From UBA12276 sp964433165 (GTDB lineage: Archaea; Micrarchaeota; Micrarchaeia; Micrarchaeales; Micrarchaeaceae), in assembly GCA_964433165.1 (NCBI GenBank), contig CAYSQH010000001.1, positions 17,703-81,702 on the forward strand: a DNA stretch of 64,000 nucleotides. Direction: 5' to 3'. Both the position numbers and the translations under genes were made by a program. The notes beneath the pieces were generated by a model. That model saw nothing but the letters and a program-made list of their open reading frames with translations. It was not told where the DNA came from and did not search any database. Positions within the stretch are counted from its first letter, which is position 1; each line of letters starts with the position of its first letter. This document shows, piece by piece, positions 16,096 to 24,223 of the stretch.

Positions 16096-18399
16096 TCATG
16101 ACTCCACGACCGAGGTGTATTCATCCGCGTCCTTGTTCCTCTCGAGGGAGTATACCCTCGCAGAGGCTATGTTCTTGAGCGCCCCGTCGTGCGTTATGAT
16201 GAATATCTGCTCCACAACTTTCGGCAGGGAGTTCCCGAGCACGTCTATGAACTTCCCTATCCCGTTCTCGTCTATGTTGTGGGTTGGCTCATCGAGTATC
16301 AGCCATTTCAGGTTAGGCACTATCACCATCGACAATGCTATTCGCATCGCCAGGCAGGCCATGCTCCGCTCCCCGCCGCTTGCTATCCCGTTTATCTCCA
16401 CCCATCCGTTGCCGTTACCCCCGTTGACGTGGGCCTCGAGCATGTAGTCGTCCTTCCTGGAATCCAGCCTTATAGTCCTGTAATCGGCATAGGGGTACAA
16501 TTCCGTCCATACGTCATTCATTATGGCGTTTATCGACCTTACCAGGCTGGCCCTTAGCTCCGTACCCGTTTCGACCAGCGCAGATCTGAACCTGTTCATG
16601 CTCGCTATCTGAGACCTTCTCTGCTCTATGCGCACGCGCATGGACTCGTACATGGCAATTATCTTTGTCTTCTCCGATATCTGCGAGTCCAGGCTCCTTA
16701 GGTACCTCTCGTTGCTGGATGCCTTCTCTCTCATCTCGCTAAGGGCAGCGCTCTCCTTGGTTAGGGATTCCTGTGTGGAATACATCTCCTTCTCGTCGAA
16801 CTTCATTGATGCGGCCTCTGATCTCTTCGCCTCTGCCTCCTTGGAGACCTTCCCGTGCTCCAGCATGTGCTTCTCCAGCCTCGATGCGGCATCAAGTTTC
16901 ATCGCAATCTTTGAGATGGACTCCGCCACAGAGTCGCGACGCTTGGAGATGGAATCGTATTCCGCTGACGCCCTTGCATGCTCCTCCGATAGTTTCCCGT
17001 GCTCCAGCGTGAACTTCTCGATGAGGGAGTCTACATCCCTGAATTCCGACATCCGCCCCGATGCCTTACTCAACTCCTCGTGCTTCTTCTTCAGCTGCTC
17101 AAGCGATGCCCTTGCGCTCTTTATCGCGGATTCCGCTGCGGTTATGGACTCGTCGTATTCCCTTATCGAATCCCGCCTCTGCGCGATAAGGCCCTTCCGC
17201 ATCTCCTCAGGCAGATCCCTCTCGCATACCGGGCACTTTGCCAGGTGAGATTCGAGCTCCCTCGCCCATTTCGCCGCATCGGCGCGCGAAGTCTCAAGCG
17301 AGGATATGTTCCTGACCATCCCCTGTATAGAGAATTCCAATGATGAAATGTCCTTTGTCATTGACGTGACGTCTATGCCCTTCAGGGATTCAGCAATGCG
17401 ATCGCGCTGGACCGCCCTTTCCCTGTTCTGCTTAAGATATGCCTCGGCGGCGGACATGCGCTTCGCCGATTCGGTCTCCATAAACTTGAGCTTCGTCCTT
17501 CGCTCCTCCATGCCGGACATCTCCCCCTTCAGTTCCGAGAGCTCCCGCTCCAGTTGACCCTTTTCGGATGCATCCCTGGACAGCCTTCCGATCTCCTTCT
17601 CAAGCATCGACTTCCTTCCGGAGAGCTCCGCAATCTCCCGCTCCAATAGCTTGCTCCTCTGCTGAAGCTGCCGCATCGAGGATATCGACCTGTCAAGCCC
17701 TTTGACCCTGGATTCTAGTTCGCCAATTCCCTCGGTTATGGACTTTTGCGCCGCAAGTATCAAGCTGCGCTCCGACGCCAGCTTCTCCAATTGCGACTTG
17801 GCCCCAGCGGCGTCCTGCTGTGCCATCATCTGCTCCTCATCAGATATCATTGAGCGCAGGCTGTTTATCAATGACGTGGAGTTCTCCTCGGCCCTGGCGA
17901 AGGAGTCAAGGCCCAGCATCTGGTCCATCTGGCGCTTGCGCTCCCCCTTGGTCAATTCAAGCAGGTAGTCTATGCGGTTCTGCTCCGCATACACCGCCCT
18001 CGAGAATGTATCGTAGTCCACCTTTATGAGTGACTCTATCTCCTCGTTCACCCTCGCGGGCTGGGTCTGTAGGTAGCTCCCATTGCGCTCGAGCCTTGCG
18101 GAGGATGGCTCCTTCCTGCTTATTTTCCTTGTTACCGTATACTCGTTGCCGTCTATCGTGAATGCGAGCCGCACCTCAGCGTTGTCTTCCACACTGGGCC
18201 TGCTCGATATTATGTCCTCTGTGGAGACCCTCTTGTGGACAAGCGAAGGGAACGTGCCGAACAGCGCGAAGGATATTGCGTCCATTATGGAGCTCTTGCC
18301 AGCGCCCATGACCCCAACAAGGACGTTGACGCCCTTCTGGAAGTTCATCGCCGTGTGCCTGTGCGTCTTCCAGTTCCTCAGCTCTATTGACTTAAGCAT
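16096..18399 (-). CDS. rad50: DNA repair ATPase Rad50
   Basis: SMC-like ABC ATPase that works with Mre11 in double-strand break processing. 767 residues, short for the family because of a short coiled coil. Walker A GVMGAGKSS near residue 30, long coiled coil, zinc hook CPVC near 388-391, second coil, signature ASGGERSM and Walker B LILDEPTHNID near the C-terminus. GGTG-5 nt-ATG marks the start. No Mre11, HerA or NurA gene is adjacent. Confidence 0.95.
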   Translation of the reverse strand: MLKSIELRNWKTHRHTAMNFQKGVNVLVGVMGAGKSSIMDAISFALFGTFPSLVHKRVSTEDIISSRPSVEDNAEVRLAFTIDGNEYTVTRKISRKEPSSARLERNGSYLQTQPARVNEEIESLIKVDYDTFSRAVYAEQNRIDYLLELTKGERKRQMDQMLGLDSFARAEENSTSLINSLRSMISDEEQMMAQQDAAGAKSQLEKLASERSLILAAQKSITEGIGELESRVKGLDRSISSMRQLQQRSKLLEREIAELSGRKSMLEKEIGRLSRDASEKGQLERELSELKGEMSGMEERRTKLKFMETESAKRMSAAEAYLKQNRERAVQRDRIAESLKGIDVTSMTKDISSLEFSIQGMVRNISSLETSRADAAKWARELESHLAKCPVCERDLPEEMRKGLIAQRRDSIREYDESITAAESAIKSARASLEQLKKKHEELSKASGRMSEFRDVDSLIEKFTLEHGKLSEEHARASAEYDSISKRRDSVAESISKIAMKLDAASRLEKHMLEHGKVSKEAEAKRSEAASMKFDEKEMYSTQESLTKESAALSEMREKASSNERYLRSLDSQISEKTKIIAMYESMRVRIEQRRSQIASMNRFRSALVETGTELRASLVRSINAIMNDVWTELYPYADYRTIRLDSRKDDYMLEAHVNGGNGNGWVEINGIASGGERSMACLAMRIALSMVIVPNLKWLILDEPTHNIDENGIGKFIDVLGNSLPKVVEQIFIITHDGALKNIASARVYSLERNKDADEYTSVVES

Positions 18400-18511
18400 C
18401 AATGCACCCGCAAAAAGGAATCGCTATTATTTGGATGACCGCTTACTTATTGCTTGCGGAGGTCATGTGGCAGGTTGTGGATGTGCGGCCGAAGGCCGCC
18501 TTGAACCCGCC

Positions 18512-18760
18512 TTACAGCAGGCCCTCCTCTGCCACTTCCAGCTCCCCGACCCCCTCAACGTTCCTAAGGGAATCCTCTATCTTCGATGAGCTGGTCTCGG
18601 CATCGTCGAACTTGAACATGACCTTTATCACCTTTATACCGAAGGCTACCTCCTCGGTCTGGAGCGCTGTTGGATTGAGCTTCTCCTTTATGTTGGATAC
18701 TGCCAAATCAAGCATGCCCTCTTTAGGATACACATTGAACAGCACTGCTACCTTTGACAT
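18512..18760 (-). CDS. ef1b: Translation elongation factor aEF1-beta
   Basis: Nucleotide-exchange factor for aEF1A. 82 residues, standard archaeal size, with SKVAVLFNVYPKEG at the N-terminus and VAFGIKVIKVMFKFDDAE in the core. Its ATG overlaps the stop of the upstream zinc-ribbon gene (TGATG), the usual archaeal arrangement of these two genes. Confidence 0.92.
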   Translation of the reverse strand: MSKVAVLFNVYPKEGMLDLAVSNIKEKLNPTALQTEEVAFGIKVIKVMFKFDDAETSSSKIEDSLRNVEGVGELEVAEEGLL

Positions 18761-18933
18761 CACGGTCCCTCGAATCCACAAACATCGCACTTGTACGTGT
18801 TTGATATCTCCCTGCACTGCCTGTCCCTTATTATGCGGCCCTTTCCGCACTGCGGGCAGTCGAACTCGGTATATTCATGCGAAAGATGGCCGCATGAAAC
18901 GCATTTCTTGCCTGGTAGTACTCTTTCGTCCAT
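18760..18933 (-). CDS. Small zinc-ribbon RNA-binding-type protein upstream of aEF1-beta
   Basis: 57 residues with four CxxC knuckles: CVSC, CPQC, a later single Cys (RQCRE) and CDVC. This is the conserved archaeal small zinc-finger protein encoded directly before aEF1-beta (HVO_2753-type). GGTAATCAA precedes the ATG. Its stop overlaps the next start and its own start lies 4 bp after the protease stop, so the three form one transcript. The molecular role is not established. Confidence 0.85.
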   Translation of the reverse strand: MDERVLPGKKCVSCGHLSHEYTEFDCPQCGKGRIIRDRQCREISNTYKCDVCGFEGP

Positions 18934-18937
18934 TTGA

Positions 18938-20752
18938 TTACCTTCTTTTCTTTGTGTGGTACCTTCTTCTAGGCCTCTTATCGGACTTTATTATGAGCAG
19001 TGAAAGTATTATGCTTATCGCAAGGAGCACCGCAATAGCGGTAGTCTCCGCGTATATGAACTCGTAGGCGTTCCTGAGCTTCTTTGCCAGCTGGGCGTTG
19101 CTCTCCGCAAGCATGGGATTAGACACGGGGACCAGGCTGCCGCTTATCAGGCGCGTGTCGTTGCTGAGCGCATTGGCCAGCTGCGCGGTCGTGTATGCCG
19201 ATACCGCGTAGGATCTCGAAAGAGTGGAGTTGGCCGTTGCCCCGGACTCGTAGATGTAGAACTGGGATTCCCTAGCAAACTCCGTTGCCCACACGCCGTA
19301 CGTTGAGTTGGCGGCTGTAGCCTGGGCGGCGGCGTTTATCTCCTGCACCGTCATGTTCTGCGGCACGGTATTGAATAGCACGTACGCGTAATCGGCATCC
19401 AGTATCGCAAGCGGATAGTTCTGCTCCTTGTACGCCTGCTGCGCTGTGCTCAGGTACAGGTTGCTGCCGGATGATGGCAGCGCCCTCTCGATCCTTGAAT
19501 GGGCAACCTGCTGCAGGGACTGGGAAACAGTGACGTAGTTGCCCGTCTGGTCCGATTCGTTGTATATGAGCCCGGCTGCCTTGCACCATGCGTTGGCCTG
19601 CGCCGCGAGGTACATGTCATCGAGTATCTGGTCAGACTCTATCTGCGATGCGTTATACGCGCTTATGGAGCTGTTTATCGTATATGTGCCCCACGCCTGC
19701 CTCAGCTCCGCGCTTATGACATAGTTGTAGTTCTGCTTTGTGAGCGGCGGAGGGGTGAGTGAGGCGCAGGAGTTCTGCACCGCGGTCATGGTGCCTAGGG
19801 CGCTGCTCCTGGTGCTCGGATAGCTGTTGAAGTAAAATGCGTTCAGGTAATCTAGGAAGGCGAAGTCCGCCGCGGTGTATATGTACCCTCGTGCGGCGAT
19901 AGTTGAGCTCTGGTTGAGCACCATGCCGAGCTGGGCTGCGACCGCGGAGAAGTTCTTGTTGGACTGCAGGTTGTCTATCTCGGACCTCGTAAGCACGAAC
20001 GTCGCGTTGAGCAGCGTGTTGAAGGTACTGTAATTGCATTCGCTGCTGCAGTTTATCGTGGACTCCGGAAGCGACTGCACGCTGTAGTTGGTGTAGAAAT
20101 CATAAGTGGTCATGTTTTCCAGGCCGCTTATGCTCCCATAGAACGCAAAGTGCGCTGCCTGCGATATGTTTGCAACCTGTACCAGAGGTATGCCGAATGT
20201 CGTCTGCACCAGAAGGTACAGCTCGTCCTCGGTGCTGGAGCTTGGGACCTTGGGGACAAGCACCAACCGCATGCCGCTTGCCTTCGCAGCGGCGACCTTG
20301 TTGTATACTCCTCCAATCTCCCCTATGCTTCCATCAGAGGATATGGTGCCAGTCATCGTGAAATTCGACCTGAGGGGCTTCCCGTCGAATGCGGAGATTG
20401 CGAGCATCGTCATAGCCGCGCCTGCGCTGGGCCCTGAGACGTTATCCCCTGCATCCTCGATCGAGTATGTGAAGTTGTACAGGCTCTCGTTGTGGTGGGT
20501 GTAGATTGATGCATACATAGCCGCGACCTTCGCGGACTGTATGGTGGATTGGCCCACTACCACGGGCCCTATCACATTTACGGCGCCGTTGCCGCTGGTT
20601 ATCGTGATGCTTATGTTTGTGAGGCTACCGGTGTTGTTGAAAAGTATGACCGCAGGCGCGTGTATGGACGACATGCCCGCGACTGCCGCGCCGCACATGG
20701 CTGACGCCATGAATATCCCGATTATGGACGCAAGAATTGCAAGTGCCTTCAT
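18938..20752 (-). CDS. Membrane-anchored Lon-like (S16) serine protease without ATPase domain
   Basis: 604 residues. An N-terminal signal/anchor helix (MKALAILASIIGIFMASAM) is followed by an extracytoplasmic S16-type protease domain with catalytic Ser in GPSAG (about residue 106) and Lys in GGVYNKVAAAK (about 153), a long helical region of unknown fold, and a C-terminal membrane helix with a basic tail (KSDKRPRRRYH). It matches the archaeal secreted Lon-like family (COG1750 type). There is no AAA+ module, so unfolding must come from elsewhere or be unnecessary. An ATG further upstream (20830) falls in the promoter region; 20752 gives the signal sequence. Confidence 0.85.
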   Translation of the reverse strand: MKALAILASIIGIFMASAMCGAAVAGMSSIHAPAVILFNNTGSLTNISITITSGNGAVNVIGPVVVGQSTIQSAKVAAMYASIYTHHNESLYNFTYSIEDAGDNVSGPSAGAAMTMLAISAFDGKPLRSNFTMTGTISSDGSIGEIGGVYNKVAAAKASGMRLVLVPKVPSSSTEDELYLLVQTTFGIPLVQVANISQAAHFAFYGSISGLENMTTYDFYTNYSVQSLPESTINCSSECNYSTFNTLLNATFVLTRSEIDNLQSNKNFSAVAAQLGMVLNQSSTIAARGYIYTAADFAFLDYLNAFYFNSYPSTRSSALGTMTAVQNSCASLTPPPLTKQNYNYVISAELRQAWGTYTINSSISAYNASQIESDQILDDMYLAAQANAWCKAAGLIYNESDQTGNYVTVSQSLQQVAHSRIERALPSSGSNLYLSTAQQAYKEQNYPLAILDADYAYVLFNTVPQNMTVQEINAAAQATAANSTYGVWATEFARESQFYIYESGATANSTLSRSYAVSAYTTAQLANALSNDTRLISGSLVPVSNPMLAESNAQLAKKLRNAYEFIYAETTAIAVLLAISIILSLLIIKSDKRPRRRYHTKKRR

Positions 20753-20936
20753 GTAATCAGCAATATCATAAAGCTTGTTATTAAGGTATATAAATCTATT
20801 GAGCGATTGAATTGCATGGGGACTTGACATTTACATATTTATCGCCGATGCCGTTATAACTCTCATTTTACCCCCAAGTCTGTCATAATGAACTTTTGAG
20901 GGCTAAAGCCTTCAGTATCATGTAACGCAGCACAGG

Positions 20937-21241
20937 TCAGTTAAGGAATCTTTCAGACATATCCTGCCTTTTTATATATGCCTCTACGACTTCTTGATCT
21001 TGTGGCTCTACGCTTCTACTTCCATAATGTTTTCCCCAGAAGTGCCCCCCCCCCCCAGAAAAAATCCTTTCGGAGTCTGTACAATCTTTTTAGAATTTTG
21101 TATTTGTATCTTGAATGAAGTACTGCATTTATCAGATCGCAGAGCATTTGAGGATCAGAACGTTCCCTGACTTTTGAAAATATTGATGGATTTGGCCTAT
21201 GATCATATATCCTATCTCTTTTTCAATAGCATCTGTCGAAA
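20937..21241 (-). pseudogene. IS200/IS605-family transposase (TnpA) fragment, frameshifted
   Basis: Read on the minus strand, one frame gives ...LYRLRKDFFWGG and, after the G tract at 21045-21056, another frame gives HFWGKHYGSRS...QDQEVVEAYIKRQD. Joined, these match the C-terminal part of TnpA (LRKxxWGGHFWxxGY...DEEVVxxYIxxQ). The tract has 12 G; 8 or 11 would keep the frame. The HUH catalytic part is not recognisable, so the element is dead. Confidence 0.5.
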
Positions 21242-21243
21242 GA

Positions 21244-21327
21244 TATTCTATCAATTTTAATCAGTAAAACACTGTAATTGTTTTATTCTATCAATTTTAA
21301 TCAGTAAAACACTGTAATTGTTTTATT
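21244..21327. repeat. Perfect 40-bp tandem duplication
   Basis: The sequence from 21244 repeats with period 40 for 84 bp (two full copies plus 4 bp, no mismatches). It lies inside the IS remnant just upstream of the transposase fragment. Two copies without spacers do not make a CRISPR array. Confidence 0.9.
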
Positions 21328-21543
21328 GCAGATGCAAGAAGATGCTTTGCAAATTTTACTGTATGCCCGTAGTCCTGCACAATAACACGTGCATGTGCCT
21401 TAACCTCATGTACTTTATACTTTAGGCGTGTTGATATTCATACAATCGCCTTGACGCAGGGGATTTACAGTCGAAGAGAAAAGAGAACCTGCGTTCAAGA
21501 TCGTATAGAATCAGAAGATATAGAATTTGTCAATTCCTAATAC

Positions 21544-22524
21544 CTACTGCTTTGCGGTCTGAACTGGCCTGGGGGATGCGCCATCGAACTTGCTCGCCTC
21601 GGCCCACAGCCTTGTGAACCTCGCTTCGGCCTCCACATGCCTTATGCCGACTATGTGCTCGCTCTTCCTATTGATTATGTTCAGCGGGGGTATCTTGTAT
21701 GCAGTTGCGCCGTCGAGTATCATGCGCTCGTGCTGCATGGCGGCATCCTTTGGGTTGAGCAGCCGCAGCTCAAACGGTATGCCCATCCCGTCGAGCTCGC
21801 TCTTGAAATCCCTGTACCGCCTCATGAATCCCTGGCCTAGCCGCTCCCCCTTCGCGAGCACCATTATCCTCGAATAGCCGCCGCTGCCCCGCTTTATCAG
21901 GTGTAGGAGAGTCTCCATCCCGGATTCGTCGAAATGCATATCCAGAATCATGACGTCCCCGTGCAGCTTTCGCATCAGTCTGCTCGAGAGCAGGGCCATA
22001 TTCGAGTACGGAGTGTCCGGGTTTATGGATATGGGCTGCGCCCTCCTGGATTCCTTCCTGCGCATCCCGAACAGCTGGTACGCGCCACATGCGAATGCGG
22101 TTATGCCGCTGGAGTATGCCGCGGCGTAGGGAAGCAGGAAATGCCCTATGTTGAAGTTGGACTCGAGCACCGCAACGAGTATTACGAATATCACAGAGGA
22201 CATTACCGACATTATACCGGCGGTTTTCCAGTACTGCCTGTAAAACAGCCAGATGGCGCCTATCGCGAACATTATCGCGGCAAAGGGGAGCAGGAAGTAT
22301 GAGAGGTCAAGCGCCAGGGAGAGCGTTATGGACTGCGTTGCGGAGTTGAGGAGCCCCTGAGCGGCGATGCCCGTGAGGTTGTATGCCTTTATCGCAGTGG
22401 TTATCCCGTCGTACACCCCTATAGAGTACGACAGGCGCTGCATGTAGTAGAACGTATACAGCGTGGCCACGGCTCCACTTGCAAGCACGAGTACCGCAGC
22501 ATAGTTCATCCCTTCCTTGGCCAT
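21544..22524 (-). CDS. Membrane protein with C-terminal PLD-like cytoplasmic domain
   Basis: 326 residues. About four hydrophobic helices occupy residues 8-150, followed by a soluble domain. Near the end a segment QHERMILDGATAYKIPP...NIINRK resembles the His-x-x-x-Ile-Asp-Gly strand of phospholipase-D-like domains, but only one such motif is visible and the usual HxK pair is not clear. Function unknown. Next upstream on the same strand is the presenilin-type protease gene, about 65 bp away. Confidence 0.65.
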   Translation of the reverse strand: MAKEGMNYAAVLVLASGAVATLYTFYYMQRLSYSIGVYDGITTAIKAYNLTGIAAQGLLNSATQSITLSLALDLSYFLLPFAAIMFAIGAIWLFYRQYWKTAGIMSVMSSVIFVILVAVLESNFNIGHFLLPYAAAYSSGITAFACGAYQLFGMRRKESRRAQPISINPDTPYSNMALLSSRLMRKLHGDVMILDMHFDESGMETLLHLIKRGSGGYSRIMVLAKGERLGQGFMRRYRDFKSELDGMGIPFELRLLNPKDAAMQHERMILDGATAYKIPPLNIINRKSEHIVGIRHVEAEARFTRLWAEASKFDGASPRPVQTAKQ

Positions 22525-22588
22525 CGAATCCCAATGACAATGATATACTTATCCCATGCTTGGAATATATTTGCTCTGTTCGGATTGC

Positions 22589-23572
22589 TCATAAATGCAC
22601 AAGGTAGATGATCCCGTAATATGAGGCGAGCGCAACCAATATGCCGAACAGCAGGGGAGGTATCGCAGGGAGGGCTCGGCGATATTTCCTCAATATCAGC
22701 AGTGTGAGTATCAATCCGAATATCGCGCCTATTATGACCACGAAGCTCAGCACGAAGCTGAACTGGACCTTGAATGCCGCTATGGCCAGCATCAATGGCA
22801 TGGCAAGATCCCCTGTGCCAAGCGCGGTCCTTGCGGACATCGGGACCATGTCCTTGCCCAGACCCTTGGGGAGGTGCTGCGGAGCCTTCCGCTTCGCTAT
22901 CCTGTACTCCTTCAGCTGGCTGCTGCTGAGCGATGATGAGGGAAAGGCCTCAACCTCGTTGACCATTACCAGGAACGAGAGGTTCTTCGCTATAGCCATG
23001 TCCCCGAGCGCTATCATGTGCTTGGTCACGAACACCGCAATGTAATCGTAGACAGCGAGCAGCACCATGAATATCATCGCTGCGAGGAAGCTGAAGCTTA
23101 TCCCTAGTACTAGACCCACGCCTATGCTCGCTATTATCGCCGTGAGGTTCCTCAGGGAAGGCCTCTTGTACTTCGCTATTATTAGGCCAAGGGCGCAAGC
23201 TATCGCAAGTATGTTCGCCAACATGTTGCCACTGCCGAACAGGGCTGCGAATGCGGATCCCGTCAGGGAGGCTATCGCGACGAGGAAGAATATGAAGGAT
23301 GCTATGACAACGACAGCGCCCTCAAGCAACAGGAACAGCTTGTCGCCCTTGTACAGCTTGAATATGAGTAGGAGCACCACGGACAGCACGATTATGTACC
23401 CTATGTAGAACAGGGCATTGAATGACGACGACACTGTCTGAGCCGCTGTCGCCTGCTGCCCGGACACCCCTGTGAACACCTGCGTTGCAAGAAGCAGGCC
23501 GGTGAACTGCACTATCATGAAAATGACAAGAATGTGGAGGAGCTGCCTGTACTCTATTACCCTCAGCGCCAA
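22589..23572 (-). CDS. Presenilin/signal-peptide-peptidase homologue (A22 intramembrane aspartyl protease)
   Basis: Cleaves helices within the membrane. 327 residues with about nine hydrophobic segments. The catalytic pair is visible: YD (D176, in AVYDYIAV) and GTGD (D255, in LGTGDLAMPL), with the PAL-like loop LPAIPP at 301-306. The order and spacing fit archaeal PSH proteins. The start is TTG, 5 nt after GGTG. The natural substrate is not deducible. Confidence 0.88.
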   Translation of the reverse strand: MALRVIEYRQLLHILVIFMIVQFTGLLLATQVFTGVSGQQATAAQTVSSSFNALFYIGYIIVLSVVLLLIFKLYKGDKLFLLLEGAVVVIASFIFFLVAIASLTGSAFAALFGSGNMLANILAIACALGLIIAKYKRPSLRNLTAIIASIGVGLVLGISFSFLAAMIFMVLLAVYDYIAVFVTKHMIALGDMAIAKNLSFLVMVNEVEAFPSSSLSSSQLKEYRIAKRKAPQHLPKGLGKDMVPMSARTALGTGDLAMPLMLAIAAFKVQFSFVLSFVVIIGAIFGLILTLLILRKYRRALPAIPPLLFGILVALASYYGIIYLVHL

Positions 23573-23679
23573 GAAATCACCTTACTATTCCCCAATTAAG
23601 GATTTTATAGCCATACCATGCGTTCGCACATCGCTGCAAAAAAGGCAAAAAACGAAGAAATAGAATAAAAGCAGGGCAA

Positions 23680-23835
23680 TCAGTTGTTCTTCTCCAGTTC
23701 CTTTATCCGCTCAGCGACCCCCTTTGCCTCCTGCTCCAGGGACTCCTTGTACTGCTTCAGTATTTCCAGCCTTTCCTCTTTCGTGAGGAAGTTCCTTATC
23801 TCGTGCCCGTACCCGCAACCACATCTTCCATTCAT
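23680..23835 (-). CDS. DUF5320-like small Gly/Cys N-terminus, coiled-coil protein
   Basis: 51 residues: a Gly/Cys-rich head (GRCGCGYGHEIRNFLTKEE) and a helical heptad-like tail ending in RIKELEKNN. This architecture matches the small DUF5320-type proteins of bacteria and archaea. GGTG-5 nt-ATG marks the start. It is divergent from the PadR regulator gene, with 84 bp between starts, so it is a likely target of that regulator. Confidence 0.75.
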   Translation of the reverse strand: MNGRCGCGYGHEIRNFLTKEERLEILKQYKESLEQEAKGVAERIKELEKNN

Positions 23836-23840
23836 TTATA

Positions 23841-23919
23841 CACCTAATATCGTATGTCCTATATAATTAGGCATGCATATTTAAATATATATGATGTCCT
23901 ATATTTAGTCAGTGGGACA
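23841..23919. promoter_or_regulatory. PadR / DUF5320 divergent promoter with repeated 11-bp motif
   Basis: The 11-bp sequence ATGTCCTATAT occurs at 23854-23864 and again at 23894-23904, exactly 40 bp apart. CCTAAT at 23843-23848 and ATTAGG at 23866-23871 form an inverted repeat around the first copy. A TATA-like TATTTAAATATAT lies between the copies. A PadR operator is a reasonable inference. Confidence 0.5.
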
Positions 23920-24219
23920 ATGCGCAACAAGTACGGATGCGACATGCGTGGGCTTCTCTCATTTCAGATACTGTTCCTGCTTTCCAAAAGGCACATGAGC
24001 GGAGAGGAGCTTGCGCAGGAGATAAAGGCCCGAAGGGGCGAAAAGCCGAAGGCTGGGACCATCTACCCGGCGCTCAAGGAACTAAGCGCAATGGGCCTCA
24101 TAAGGGGGAGCAGGAGCGGCAAGACGATAACGTACGAGCTAACCCCTTCGGGAAGGAAATCGCTGGTATCCGCTACACGCTACTTCGTAAGGTGCTTCGG
24201 GGACATAATGTCCGGCTGA
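23920..24219 (+). CDS. PadR-family transcriptional regulator
   Basis: 99 residues, winged-helix DNA-binding protein. Matches to the PadR core: MRGLLSFQILFLLSKRHMSGEEL, KAGTIYPALKELSAMGLIRG and TYELTPSGRKSL, followed by a short dimerisation helix. Ligand unknown. An ORF extends upstream to 23854 but runs through the putative operator and TATA region, so the ATG at 23920 is chosen. It reads convergently into the CAP-domain gene with a 4-bp gap. Confidence 0.88.
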   Translation: MRNKYGCDMRGLLSFQILFLLSKRHMSGEELAQEIKARRGEKPKAGTIYPALKELSAMGLIRGSRSGKTITYELTPSGRKSLVSATRYFVRCFGDIMSG

Positions 24220-24223
24220 CCGG

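Larger units (their letters stand above)
20753..21543. mobile_element. AT-rich scar with IS200/IS605-type remnant
   Basis: About 790 bp without an intact gene, clearly more AT-rich than its surroundings. It contains a decayed minus-strand transposase end (20937-21241), a GGCTTTAGCC-type palindrome at about 20899-20913 like those at IS605-group ends, a 12-C homopolymer and a perfect 40-bp tandem duplication. The rest (21328-21543) holds only short broken frames that I cannot assign. The first 80 bp are the promoter region of the protease gene. Confidence 0.55.

Noticed and set aside
21244..21327. CRISPR array
   Set aside because: Only two direct copies with no spacers and no cas genes.
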